Shown in pieces: positions 18,281 through 27,040 of a stretch of 64,000 nucleotides of DNA. Each line of letters starts with the position of its first letter. The first letter of the stretch is position 1. The notes beneath the pieces are model-generated. The model did no database searches. It worked only from the letters and a program-made list of their open reading frames with translations, and had not been told where the DNA came from. The translations under genes and the position numbers were made by a program. Location: positions 233,363-297,362 of the forward strand of contig NZ_LMUT01000003.1 of the NCBI RefSeq assembly GCF_009765785.1, given 5' to 3'. This DNA comes from Granulicella sp. L46. Lineage in GTDB: Bacteria; Acidobacteriota; Terriglobia; Terriglobales; Acidobacteriaceae.

Positions 18281-19456
18281 ATGCCCGCACTCGTCACCGA
18301 AACTTCCCTCCCCGCGCCTCTCTCCACCCTCACCGCCGAAGAGCAAATCATCCAGGAGACAGTCCGCAAGTTCGCCCGCAAAGAGATCGCACCGCTCGTC
18401 CGTGAGATGGACGAAGCGCAAAAAATGTCTCCCAAGATCATTCAGCGACTCTTCGAACTCGGCCTCATGGGCATCGAAATCCCCGAAGAATACGGCGGCG
18501 TCGGCGGCTCCTTCTTCAGCTCCATCCTCGCCGTCGAAGAGATCTCCGCAGTAGACCCCGCCATCGGCGTCCTCGTCGACGTGCAGAACACCCTCACAGT
18601 GAACGCCCTCCTTCGCTGGGGTTCCGAAGCCCAGAAGCAGCAGTACCTCCCGCGCATGGCAACCGACACCATCTGCTCCTACGCACTCTCCGAAGCCAGC
18701 TCCGGCTCCGACGCCTTCGCCCTCACCACCAATGCACGTCTCGACGGCGACCACTACATCCTCAACGGCCGCAAGCTCTGGATCTCCAACGCCGCCGAAG
18801 CTGGCCTCTTCATCGTCTTCACCACGGTCGATCCCGCGGCCGGCTACAAAGGCATCACGGCATTTCTCGTAGAGCGCGACACTCTCGGCTTCACCGTCGG
18901 CAAGAAAGAAGACAAGCTCGGCATCCGCGCCTCTTCCACCTGCGAGCTCCTCTTCGACGACTGCCGCGTCCCCACCGCCAACATCCTCGGCGAAATCGGC
19001 AAGGGCTACAAGATCGCCATCGAAACCCTCAACGAAGGCCGCATTGGCATCGCCGCGCAACTCCTCGGCCTCGCTACCGGAGCGTGGGGTCACGCCGCGA
19101 AATACACCCAGGAACGCCGCCAATTCGGTAAACCTATCGCAGAGTTCCAGGCCGTCCAATTTGCCCTCGCAGAGATGGCCACCGACATCGAAGCCAGCCG
19201 CCTCATGGTCTACAACACCGCACGCAGAAAGCTAGCTGGCTTACCCTTCCTCAAGGAAGCCGCCATGACCAAGTACTTCGTCTCGCAGGTAGCCGAGCGC
19301 GTCGCCAGCAAATGCGTCGAACTCCACGGCGGCTACGGCTTCGTCAAAGACTACCCTGTAGAAAAGCTCTACCGCGACGCCAAGATCGGTACCATCTACG
19401 AAGGCACCTCGAACATGCAGCTAGCCACCATCGCCAAACAGGTCCTGCAAGGCTAG
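18281..19456 (+). CDS. Acyl-CoA dehydrogenase (short/branched-chain type)
   Basis: FAD-dependent alpha,beta-dehydrogenation of a short or branched acyl-CoA, passing electrons to EtfAB. The signatures SYALSEASSGSDAF and RRQFGKPIAEFQAVQFALAEM are typical. The probable catalytic base is E374 in IYEGTSNMQ, the position used by short- and medium-chain enzymes. The C-terminal FAD and tetramer block ELHGGYGFVKDYPVEKLYRD is intact. The length of 391 is standard. GGAG precedes the ATG. It is divergent from etfB, the gene for its electron acceptor, and ends at a bidirectional terminator shared with a second dehydrogenase gene. Confidence 0.94.
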   Translation: MPALVTETSLPAPLSTLTAEEQIIQETVRKFARKEIAPLVREMDEAQKMSPKIIQRLFELGLMGIEIPEEYGGVGGSFFSSILAVEEISAVDPAIGVLVDVQNTLTVNALLRWGSEAQKQQYLPRMATDTICSYALSEASSGSDAFALTTNARLDGDHYILNGRKLWISNAAEAGLFIVFTTVDPAAGYKGITAFLVERDTLGFTVGKKEDKLGIRASSTCELLFDDCRVPTANILGEIGKGYKIAIETLNEGRIGIAAQLLGLATGAWGHAAKYTQERRQFGKPIAEFQAVQFALAEMATDIEASRLMVYNTARRKLAGLPFLKEAAMTKYFVSQVAERVASKCVELHGGYGFVKDYPVEKLYRDAKIGTIYEGTSNMQLATIAKQVLQG

Positions 19457-19473
19457 ACACCTTTGCCTTTGCA

Positions 19474-19505
19474 TTTCTTCTGTCATTCCCTCTGGGAATC
19501 TGCTA
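19474..19505 (+). repeat. Intergenic hairpin module, GTCATTCCC type
   Basis: A short copy of the module TTCTGTCATTCCCTCTGGGA and its flank, in which ATTCCC and GGGAAT pair around a three-base loop. It is preceded by a short TTGCCT-type tract. Other copies lie at 31249-31275, 41331-41365 and 58738-58771. Confidence 0.75.
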
Positions 19506-19508
19506 TTT

Positions 19509-19551
19509 GAGGCCCGCGGAGCGCGTTTGCTTCACGCGTTCCGCGGGCCTC
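19509..19551. terminator. Bidirectional intrinsic terminator
   Basis: A strong stem with GAGGCCCGCGGA on the left and TCCGCGGGCCTC on the right, continued inward by GCGCGT/ACGCG pairing. It lies between the converging acyl-CoA dehydrogenase genes and is flanked by a T-rich (CATTT) and an A/T-rich (TATTTGA) side. It would end transcripts from both sides. Confidence 0.85.
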
Positions 19552-19555
19552 TCAT

Positions 19556-21340
19556 TTACAGCGTGTACCGGCCAGCTTCGACCATCACGGCTGAAATCTC
19601 GCGCCCCAGCGTCACCGTGTTTACCGGCTCATGCTTCGCCAGCCGCCGGAAGATCGCCATCTGTGTCCGCAGCATGTCTCCCTCCGCCACCGCAGCAATC
19701 ACCCGCTCCGACGCCGTCTCCACAATCCGGAACGACCGCGCCGCATAATACTTCGTCATCTTGATCGCCAGCGCACTCTTGCCCGCCATCTTCTCCGTCC
19801 GTAAAATCGCAGACTCCAGCGCCAGCACCTCGATCAGCACATCCGCCAGCGCGCCCATCACCTCTTGCTGCTCGGCCAGGTCAGTCCCAAAGCGTTGCGA
19901 AGCCGCACCCGCGCAGAACAGCCCAAGCTTCTTCGCACTCGACAGCAGCGCCCGCTCTTCCGCCAGCGGGCCTTCATAGCTCGCCTTAGCAGTCGGTCCA
20001 GCCATCACCTCATCCATCACCTGCTTAATCGCTGGCAACAGCGCCAGTCGACCCTGCAGCGCCCGCTTGATCATCCATCCTGTGATGATCAGGCGGTTGA
20101 TTTCATTGGTGCCTTCAAAGATCCGATTGATGCGCGCATCGCGATAGCTGCGCTCCGCCGGAAACTCCTCAACATATCCATAGCCGCCATGAATCTGCAG
20201 CGTCGAGTCCACCACCCGCTCCAGCATCTCCGATCCCCACACCTTCAGAATCGAGCACTCCACCGCGAACTCTTCAATCCTCTTCTGCACATCCTGCGTA
20301 TACGTCGGCGAGTGTTTATCCAACCCCGCCAGCGCGGCCTCGATAGCGCCAACCGTTCTATAAATCAGCGCCTCTCCAACATAGATACCTACCGCGCCAT
20401 CGGCAATCTTCTCCTGCACCAATCCAAACGAACTGATCGGCTTCCCAAACGCAATGCGCTCCTTGGCATACCGCACGCCATCGCGGAACGACTTCCGCGC
20501 TCCGCCAATCGCCGAAGCCGCCAGCTTGTACCGACCCACGTTCAGCACGTTGAACGCAATGTGATGCCCCTTGCCAGCCTCACCCAGCAGATTCTCCACC
20601 GGAACCTTGCAGTCCTCCAGCCGCAGCGGACACGTAGACGACCCACGAATCCCCAGCTTGTGTTCCTCCGCCGCAACCGTAAGCCCCAGCGTCCCCGCCT
20701 CGATCAAAAACGCGGTGAACTTCTCTCCATCGATCTTCGCGAACACGGTAAACAAGTTAGCAATGCCGGCATTCGAGATCCACATCTTCTCGCCGTTCAA
20801 AACATAATGCCTGCCGTCTTCGGTCAGCTTCGCCTGCGTCCGAATGTTCATCGCATCCGACCCCGCCGACGATTCCGACAATGCATACGCAGCAATCCAC
20901 TCGCCTGTAGCAATCTTCGAAAGATACTTCGCCTTCTGCTCCGGCGTTCCATACCAAACGAGCGGCAGCGTTCCGATCCCCGCATGCGCACTGAACGTCA
21001 CCGAAAAACTCCCGGACACTGCAATCCGATCCGCGATCACCGCCGACGTGACCTTGTCCAGGCCCAGGCCGCCATATTCCTCCGGCACATCCACTCCCAG
21101 CAGCCCCAGCTCGCCCGCCTCGCGCATCAGCTTCACGCTCACGTCAAACTTCTTAGCCTCAATTTCCGCCACCTGCGGAAGAATCTTCTCCTCCGCAAAG
21201 TTCGCCGTCATCTCCGCAATCTGTTTCTGTTCCGCCGAGAAATCCTCCGGGGTAAACACATCCTCCGGCCGCAGATCCTCAATCAGAAAACTTCCACCAG
21301 ACGCACGCTTCGTTGGGTTCTCTACAGCTGCTGCACTCAT
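19556..21340 (-). CDS. Acyl-CoA dehydrogenase, long-chain (VLCAD/ACAD9-like)
   Basis: A 594-residue enzyme, about 200 residues longer than ordinary acyl-CoA dehydrogenases, with the extra C-terminal helical domain of very-long-chain enzymes. Signatures include AYALSESSAGSDAMNIRT (151-168), KMWISNAGIANLF, and the probable catalytic base E409 in RIFEGTNEINRL. I chose the ATG at 21340, preceded by GGGAGGAA; an upstream ATG at 21412 lies inside the thiolase gene and is less likely. It is the last gene of the run SDR-tetR-fadN-thiolase-dehydrogenase, so it would supply the first oxidation step of that beta-oxidation set. Confidence 0.93.
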   Translation of the reverse strand: MSAAAVENPTKRASGGSFLIEDLRPEDVFTPEDFSAEQKQIAEMTANFAEEKILPQVAEIEAKKFDVSVKLMREAGELGLLGVDVPEEYGGLGLDKVTSAVIADRIAVSGSFSVTFSAHAGIGTLPLVWYGTPEQKAKYLSKIATGEWIAAYALSESSAGSDAMNIRTQAKLTEDGRHYVLNGEKMWISNAGIANLFTVFAKIDGEKFTAFLIEAGTLGLTVAAEEHKLGIRGSSTCPLRLEDCKVPVENLLGEAGKGHHIAFNVLNVGRYKLAASAIGGARKSFRDGVRYAKERIAFGKPISSFGLVQEKIADGAVGIYVGEALIYRTVGAIEAALAGLDKHSPTYTQDVQKRIEEFAVECSILKVWGSEMLERVVDSTLQIHGGYGYVEEFPAERSYRDARINRIFEGTNEINRLIITGWMIKRALQGRLALLPAIKQVMDEVMAGPTAKASYEGPLAEERALLSSAKKLGLFCAGAASQRFGTDLAEQQEVMGALADVLIEVLALESAILRTEKMAGKSALAIKMTKYYAARSFRIVETASERVIAAVAEGDMLRTQMAIFRRLAKHEPVNTVTLGREISAVMVEAGRYTL

Positions 21341-21362
21341 CGCAATTCCTCCCGCACCATTC

Positions 21363-22547
21363 TTAATTTTGTAAGTTTTCAAAAATTCCAGCAGCACCCA
21401 TCCCGCCGCCAACGCACATCGTCACCAGGCCATAGCGCGCCTTGCGCCGCTTCATCTCGCCCATCAGCGTCGCCGTCAACTTCGCTCCGGTACAACCTAG
21501 CGGATGACCCAGCGCAATCGCCCCGCCATTCACATTCACCTTCGCGATATCAAGCCCCAACGTCTTAATCACCGCCAGCGACTGCGCCGCGAAAGCCTCA
21601 TTCAGCTCAATCACGTCGATATCCTCAAGCGTCAACCCCGCCATCTTCAGCGCCTTGGGAATCGCATACACCGGCCCAATGCCCATCTCCTCCGGCATGC
21701 AGCCCGCATAGGCAAACGACACGAACCGCGCCAGCGGCGTCGCCCCAATCGCCTTCGCGCGTTCGTCAGACATGATCACCGCAGCCGCCGCACCATCCGA
21801 AGTCTGCGAGCTGTTCCCCGCCGTCACCACGCCCTTCGCATGGAACGCCGCGCGCAACTTCGCCAGCGCCTCTAGCGACGTATCCGAACGCGGCCCCTCG
21901 TCAACCTTGAACTCCTTTTCCTTCGACTCCGCCTTGCCGCCGCCATTCAGCGCCGTGTGCGTCACCTTCACCGGAACAATCTCATCCTCAAATCGTCCTG
22001 CCTCAATCGCCGCCAACGCCTTCTGGTGGCTGCTCAACGCAAACGCGTCCGACTCCTCGCGCGTAATTCCGTAGTGCTTCGCCACCCGCTCCGCCGTCAG
22101 CCCCATCGACATATACGAGCCAGGAAAATTCTCCACCAGCCACGGATTGACCGAGATCTTGTTTCCTCCAAACGGCACATAGGACATCGACTCCGCGCCG
22201 CCCGCCACAATCACATCTGCCCCGCCGCCGCGAATCCGCTCCGCCGCCAGTGCAATCGTCTGCAGCCCCGACGCACAATAGCGATTCACCGTCATCGCAG
22301 CCGACTCCACCGGCAGCCCCGCACGCAGCGCAATCACCCGCGCCACGTTCATGCCCTGCTCCGCCTCAGGCATCGCGCAGCCAATAATTACGTCTTCAAT
22401 CTCCGACCGATCCAGCATCGGCACGCGCTCCAGCGCGCCCACCACCGCCGCGGCGCCCAGGTCATCGGGCCGCGTATTCTTCAGCGTCCCTCTCGGCGCC
22501 TTGCCCACCGCCGTACGAACCGCACTCACCAACACTGCTTCTCTCAT
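21363..22547 (-). CDS. fadA: Acetyl-CoA C-acyltransferase (thiolase, FadA type)
   Basis: Thiolytic cleavage of 3-ketoacyl-CoA, the last step of beta-oxidation. The nucleophile C91 lies in [13 protein letters not shown]348 in [10 protein letters not shown] and the second cysteine C378 in [11 protein letters not shown]. The length of 394 is standard. The ATG at 22547 has AAGGAG six bases upstream; a TTG two codons earlier is less likely. It lies 49 bp after the FadN-like gene and 22 bp before the long-chain dehydrogenase, in one transcriptional direction. Confidence 0.95.
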   Translation of the reverse strand: MREAVLVSAVRTAVGKAPRGTLKNTRPDDLGAAAVVGALERVPMLDRSEIEDVIIGCAMPEAEQGMNVARVIALRAGLPVESAAMTVNRYCASGLQTIALAAERIRGGGADVIVAGGAESMSYVPFGGNKISVNPWLVENFPGSYMSMGLTAERVAKHYGITREESDAFALSSHQKALAAIEAGRFEDEIVPVKVTHTALNGGGKAESKEKEFKVDEGPRSDTSLEALAKLRAAFHAKGVVTAGNSSQTSDGAAAAVIMSDERAKAIGATPLARFVSFAYAGCMPEEMGIGPVYAIPKALKMAGLTLEDIDVIELNEAFAAQSLAVIKTLGLDIAKVNVNGGAIALGHPLGCTGAKLTATLMGEMKRRKARYGLVTMCVGGGMGAAGIFENLQN

Positions 22548-22596
22548 CCTCAACTCCTTCTATCCAGCAACCTCATTAACTCTTGCCCACGTACGA

Positions 22597-25050
22597 CTAG
22601 TTCCTCAATGGCTTGCCAGTCTTCAGCGTGAACCCAACCCGCTCCACGGTCTTCGCCTCGCCGCACAGCGAAATGAATCCCTCCCGCTCCAGGTCCAGCA
22701 GATATTGCTCACTCACCAGCGTCCCTGCCGTAACGCCGCCGCCTGTCAGCACCTTCGCCACATGATTCGCAATCTTCGCGTCATGCGGACTGATGTATTG
22801 CGCCTCCAGCATTGTGTACACGCCCAGCTTCAGCGTCGCCTCCACCGAACTACCCGGCGCCGGAATATCCGTTCGCATCACCGGCGCAGAATACCCACCC
22901 CGCACCAGTCGCAGCGCCTGCGCCTTCGCATCGCTCACCAGCCGGTCGCGGTTCATCGAAATCGCATCACTCTCTTCCAAAATCCTCAGCCCCTTCGCCT
23001 CAAATGCCGACGTCGAAACCTTCGCCATCGCAATCGTCTCGAACACATTCCGGATCGCTTCAAATACCTCGACCGACTCCGCACCGCCGCCCGCATTCAC
23101 CGCTCCCGCAGCCTCGAACGCCTTCAGCACCATCTCCTTGCATCCGCCGCCAGCCGGCAGCAACCCAACGCCCGTCTCCACCAGCCCGCTATACAACTCC
23201 ACGTGCGGCTGCCGCACCGCCGCATGCATCGAGATCTCCGTTCCCCCACCCAAACAAAGCCCAAACGGCGCCGCCACCACCGGTCGCGGACAGAACTTGA
23301 TCGCCTGCGTCATGTTCTGAAACTCGCGCACCATCAGGTCAATCTCATCCCACTCCCCATCCTGAATCCCCAACAGCAGCTGCATCAAATTCGCGCCCAC
23401 CGAAAAATTCGTCGCGTCGCTGGTAATGATGAACCCGTCAAAGTTCTTCACCGCATCGCTTCCCGGCTGCAATTGCTTCTTCAGAAACCCAACAATATCC
23501 TGACCCAAACTATTCATCTTCGAGTGAAATTCGAAGCACCCAATCCCATCGCCAACATCAATCAGCGAGATCCCGGCATTGCTCGCGTACACCCCATTCG
23601 ACCGTTGATAACTTGCCACCGGCGCCAGCTCCGGATTCAAATCCACCGGCCGATACACTCCAGACGCCACATCAAAAAACTCAGCACCCTCCGCCCGATA
23701 CCACGACGTCCCACCCGCCGCCAGCAGCTTCTCAACCGCCGCGGGAACCGCCAGCCCGGCCTCCTTCATTTTCGCAACCGTCTCCACCACACCCGCCGCA
23801 TCCCACATAGCGAACGGCCCCAACTCCCAGTTGAACCCCGCCTTCATCGCGCGATCTATCTCCACGATCGTGTCTGCAACCTCGCCAATCCTGTTAGCCG
23901 AGTACGCCCACATCTCCGGCAGCGCCGTCCAATAAAACTTCGCGACTTTATCCTTCGCCGCATTCCCGCTCAGCAGTGAACGAATCCTTCCCGTCAGCGA
24001 GTCATTCGACTTCGCCATCTCAATCTCTGCGAAGGCAGCCCTCCCCGCCGGACGATACTCCATCGTCGCGAAGTCCAGCACCAGCCGCGCTTCTTTACCA
24101 TCCGCGCCGCGTTCCTTCTTGTAGAAACCCTGCTTAGTTTTATCGCCCAGCCACTTGCGCTCCATCAACTGCCCAATAATCGGTGGCAGCGTCACATCCG
24201 CACGCTCATCACGAATGTTCGCGGCAAAGTTCCGCGCAACATTTCCCAGCACATCGATCCCCACCATGTCCGCCAGCCGAAACGTTCCTGTTTTCGGCCA
24301 ACCCATCACCGCACCCGTCAGCAGATCAATCTCCTCGATGCTCAACCCCTGCGCCTCCATAATGCGCAGCGTGTTCAGCATGCAGAAAGTGCCAATCCGA
24401 TTCGCGATAAAGTTCGGCACATCCTTCGCTGGCACCACGGTCTTGCCCAACTTCTTGTCCGCAAACTCCGCGATCGCAACAATCGCTTTGGGATCCGTCT
24501 CCGGCGTTGCAATCAACTCGAACAGCCGCATATACCGCGGCGGATTGAAGAAATGGGTTCCAAACCAACGGCGCCGCAAATCCTCCGGCAGCACCTCCGC
24601 AACCTTCGCCACCGGCAGCCCGCTGGTATTCGTCGTTAGGATCGCGTCCGCACGCAGATGTCCTGCCACCCTGCTCAGCAAGCTGTGCTTGATCTCCATA
24701 TTTTCAGCGACCGCTTCAATCACCCAATCGCAATCCTTTAGCTTCGCCAGGTCATCCTCAAAATTCCCGACCCGCACATTCGCCGCAAACGACGCATCCG
24801 CAAACGCCGCCGGCTTCGCCTTCTTCAACGCCTCCAACGCGCCCGCCGCAATACTGTTCCGCTCTCCATTTGCAGGAACGATATCCAGCAGCAGCACTGG
24901 CAATCCCGCATTCGCAATGTGCGCAGCAATCCGTGCACCCATCGTGCCCGCGCCCAGCACGGCCACGCGCCGCACGTCATACACCCTGTCGCTCGCTCGT
25001 CCACGGGACGAAGTCTCATCAACCACGGATTCCAATTCCAACGACGCCAT
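22597..25050 (-). CDS. fadN: 3-hydroxyacyl-CoA dehydrogenase / enoyl-CoA hydratase fusion (FadN-like)
   Basis: A bifunctional enzyme carrying out hydration and the second oxidation of beta-oxidation. The NAD-binding dehydrogenase comes first (VAVLGAGTMGARIAAHIANAG, about 30-50; NTSGLPV; GTHFFNPPRYM), then the helical C-terminal dehydrogenase domains. A crotonase domain follows from about residue 490 (FEFHSKMNSLG, then GLCLGGGTEISMHA). This dehydrogenase-hydratase order is that of Bacillus FadN, opposite to E. coli FadB. I chose the ATG at 25050 with GGGGAG upstream; a GTG at 25059 is possible. The gene is 817 codons and is followed by thiolase, as in fadNAE operons. Confidence 0.93.
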   Translation of the reverse strand: MASLELESVVDETSSRGRASDRVYDVRRVAVLGAGTMGARIAAHIANAGLPVLLLDIVPANGERNSIAAGALEALKKAKPAAFADASFAANVRVGNFEDDLAKLKDCDWVIEAVAENMEIKHSLLSRVAGHLRADAILTTNTSGLPVAKVAEVLPEDLRRRWFGTHFFNPPRYMRLFELIATPETDPKAIVAIAEFADKKLGKTVVPAKDVPNFIANRIGTFCMLNTLRIMEAQGLSIEEIDLLTGAVMGWPKTGTFRLADMVGIDVLGNVARNFAANIRDERADVTLPPIIGQLMERKWLGDKTKQGFYKKERGADGKEARLVLDFATMEYRPAGRAAFAEIEMAKSNDSLTGRIRSLLSGNAAKDKVAKFYWTALPEMWAYSANRIGEVADTIVEIDRAMKAGFNWELGPFAMWDAAGVVETVAKMKEAGLAVPAAVEKLLAAGGTSWYRAEGAEFFDVASGVYRPVDLNPELAPVASYQRSNGVYASNAGISLIDVGDGIGCFEFHSKMNSLGQDIVGFLKKQLQPGSDAVKNFDGFIITSDATNFSVGANLMQLLLGIQDGEWDEIDLMVREFQNMTQAIKFCPRPVVAAPFGLCLGGGTEISMHAAVRQPHVELYSGLVETGVGLLPAGGGCKEMVLKAFEAAGAVNAGGGAESVEVFEAIRNVFETIAMAKVSTSAFEAKGLRILEESDAISMNRDRLVSDAKAQALRLVRGGYSAPVMRTDIPAPGSSVEATLKLGVYTMLEAQYISPHDAKIANHVAKVLTGGGVTAGTLVSEQYLLDLEREGFISLCGEAKTVERVGFTLKTGKPLRN

Positions 25051-25235
25051 CGTCACCACTCCCCCCGAGCCTTCAGCCGGGCTTTCTCAACCTGTGCGGC
25101 AGGCCGCTACCTCGCAGCCTCGCCAGCCCGTGCAGAATACTGAACGCGCGGTAAGAAAGTCAAACAACGCAAATCCGCTCTTGAAAAATCGCGAAAACCG
25201 CCTTTTCCTCAACCGTTAATTTGCCTAGTTCGTCC

Positions 25236-25967
25236 TTAGTGCTTACTGGCCGCTTTCGCCCGCGCCTTCTTCACGACCACCGGCGTCCCCTCGCATCCGC
25301 GCAGCCCCTGTGTCAGAAGATCCGCGAACTGCGTCGCAATCTCCTCGGCACTCAGCGAACCCTCCGGCCGATACCACGTCCCAATCCAGTTCACCGCGCC
25401 CGCCAGCGCAAACGACGCCAGCTTCACATTGCACGCTGCAATCGACCCGTCACGAATCCCCTCTTCCACATACGACCGGATCGTCATGTCGATCTTCCGC
25501 TTCAAGTCCCGCACCTCGCGCCGCGCTTTCGGCGAGAGCTCGGCATCATCCAGCATCGCCACGCACCGCCCAAAGTCGAAGCTCACCACCGCCTTCGCAT
25601 ACGCCTCCACATACGCCCGCACCTTGTTCAGCCCATTCCCATGACTCACGGCGGCCTTATCCAGTAGCTGCTCAATGGCCGCAATCCCCAGCCGATAGCA
25701 CTCGACTAGAATCTCCTCTTTATTGTGAAAGTAGTAGTACAGTGCGGGCTTGGTGATCTTCAGCCGCGTCCCCAACTCACTCATCGACGTCCGTCGATAC
25801 CCATGCTCGAGGAACAGGTGCGCAGCCGTCTGCAACACGGCATCCCGCTTCGTATCCAGATTGCGTTGCCGCGCCTGAAAGGCCTTCCACGGTTCGCGCG
25901 GATGATTTCCCGCCTCATTTGTATCCACGGTCTTGGCCAAGTTGCCACGTTCCTTCTCTAAACTCAA
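25236..25967 (-). CDS. TetR/AcrR-family regulator, probable fatty-acid repressor
   Basis: A dimeric repressor with an N-terminal HTH (about 42-90: DAVLQTAAHLFLEHGYRRTSMSELG, then KPALYYYFHNKEEIL) and a helical ligand domain. Its position between an SDR gene and fadN, on the same strand, suggests that it senses acyl-CoA and controls the beta-oxidation genes, as FadR/PsrA-type TetR proteins do. That role is inference. The N-terminus is uncertain: the longest reading uses a TTG at 25967, and other non-ATG starts lie within 15 codons. A basic tail (KKARAKAASKH) is present. No convincing shared operator was found by eye. Confidence 0.88.
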   Translation of the reverse strand: MSLEKERGNLAKTVDTNEAGNHPREPWKAFQARQRNLDTKRDAVLQTAAHLFLEHGYRRTSMSELGTRLKITKPALYYYFHNKEEILVECYRLGIAAIEQLLDKAAVSHGNGLNKVRAYVEAYAKAVVSFDFGRCVAMLDDAELSPKARREVRDLKRKIDMTIRSYVEEGIRDGSIAACNVKLASFALAGAVNWIGTWYRPEGSLSAEEIATQFADLLTQGLRGCEGTPVVVKKARAKAASKH

Positions 25968-26069
25968 TAAGCCGATTTTCTTCTGGACGGATTATGCCAC
26001 AGCCCGAGCGTCTGATCCGCACACACTCCTCGAACTCGCGCACACTTAACTCTCGCCGTCCGCGCAGGA

Positions 26070-26885
26070 CTACAGGAAGAAGTCCATCTGCAGCGGCTCA
26101 CCCGGTGTCATCGCATAGCCCGACAAATCCGTCACTCCCGCCCCCGCCAGCACCTCATCGTCGATAAAGAAATTCCCTGTCGTCGCGCGGCTATCTTGCG
26201 TCAGGATCCAATGCGCCGCATCCGCCACAATCTCCGGCGTCCGTCCCCGCTCCGGATGCGCGCCCGGAATGATTTGCAGCGCGGCCGTCGCAATAATCGT
26301 CCGCGGCCACAGCGCGTTCACCCCGATCCCCAGCGGCTTAAACTCCTCCGCCATCCCCAAAACGCACATACTCATCCCAAACTTCGCGATCGTGTACGCC
26401 ACATGATGCTTGAACCATTTCGCCTGCATACTCAGCGGCGGCGACAGCGTAAGAATCTGCGGATTCTCCGCCTTCGCCAGGTACGGCAAACAAGCCTGCG
26501 CGCAAACAAAGGTACCCCGAACGTTAACCCCCATCATCAAGTCGAATCGCTTCAGCGTCGTGTCCGCCGTGCCCGTCAGACTGATCGCGCTCGCGTTATT
26601 CACCAGGATGTCGATCCCGCCAAAGAGCTCTGCCGCCTTCTCAACCGCGGCCTTCACCTGCTCCTCCGCCCGAATATCCAACTCCAGCGCCAGCGCCCTT
26701 CCGCCCGCCGCCTCAATCGCCTCCGCAGCTGTGTAAATCGTCCCCGGCAGCCTCGGATTCGGCGTCACGGTCTTCGCAGCCACCACAATATTGGCGCCAT
26801 CCCGTGCCGCCCGCAGCGCAATCGCCAGCCCGATTCCCCGGCTCGCCCCTGTAATGAAAAGTGTCTTACCCTTTAAGTCGGCCAT
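26070..26885 (-). CDS. Short-chain dehydrogenase/reductase (HSDL2-like)
   Basis: A classical SDR of 271 residues. The nucleotide motif TGASRGIG is at 12-19, NNAS at 96-99, and the catalytic Ser, Tyr and Lys are S148, Y164 and K168 (YTIAK). The nucleotide-proximal stretch VVAAKTVTPNPRLPGTIYTA is characteristic of the HSDL2 subfamily, which is linked to fatty-acid metabolism in eukaryotes. It lacks the C-terminal SCP2 domain of animal HSDL2. It is the first gene of the minus-strand beta-oxidation run and is divergent from the acyl-CoA synthetase gene across 155 bp. Confidence 0.9.
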   Translation of the reverse strand: MADLKGKTLFITGASRGIGLAIALRAARDGANIVVAAKTVTPNPRLPGTIYTAAEAIEAAGGRALALELDIRAEEQVKAAVEKAAELFGGIDILVNNASAISLTGTADTTLKRFDLMMGVNVRGTFVCAQACLPYLAKAENPQILTLSPPLSMQAKWFKHHVAYTIAKFGMSMCVLGMAEEFKPLGIGVNALWPRTIIATAALQIIPGAHPERGRTPEIVADAAHWILTQDSRATTGNFFIDDEVLAGAGVTDLSGYAMTPGEPLQMDFFL

Positions 26886-27040
26886 GGTTCACGCTCATTC
26901 CCGACGGCCTTTCGCAGAATGACTCGTCCTGCGACTCTGCCTATTTCCATCTCTTGCAACCAGCCGCAAAAGATTGAAGATGACAGACGTCGTCTCTTTT
27001 GGTTATCTTACCCAGCGTTAAGGAAATTGCAAGGAGACCG

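Noticed and set aside
22351..23979. A 542-codon open frame on the plus strand opposite fadN and the thiolase
   Set aside because: The product is Arg/His/Pro-rich without any fold signal, while the minus strand encodes intact conserved enzymes.
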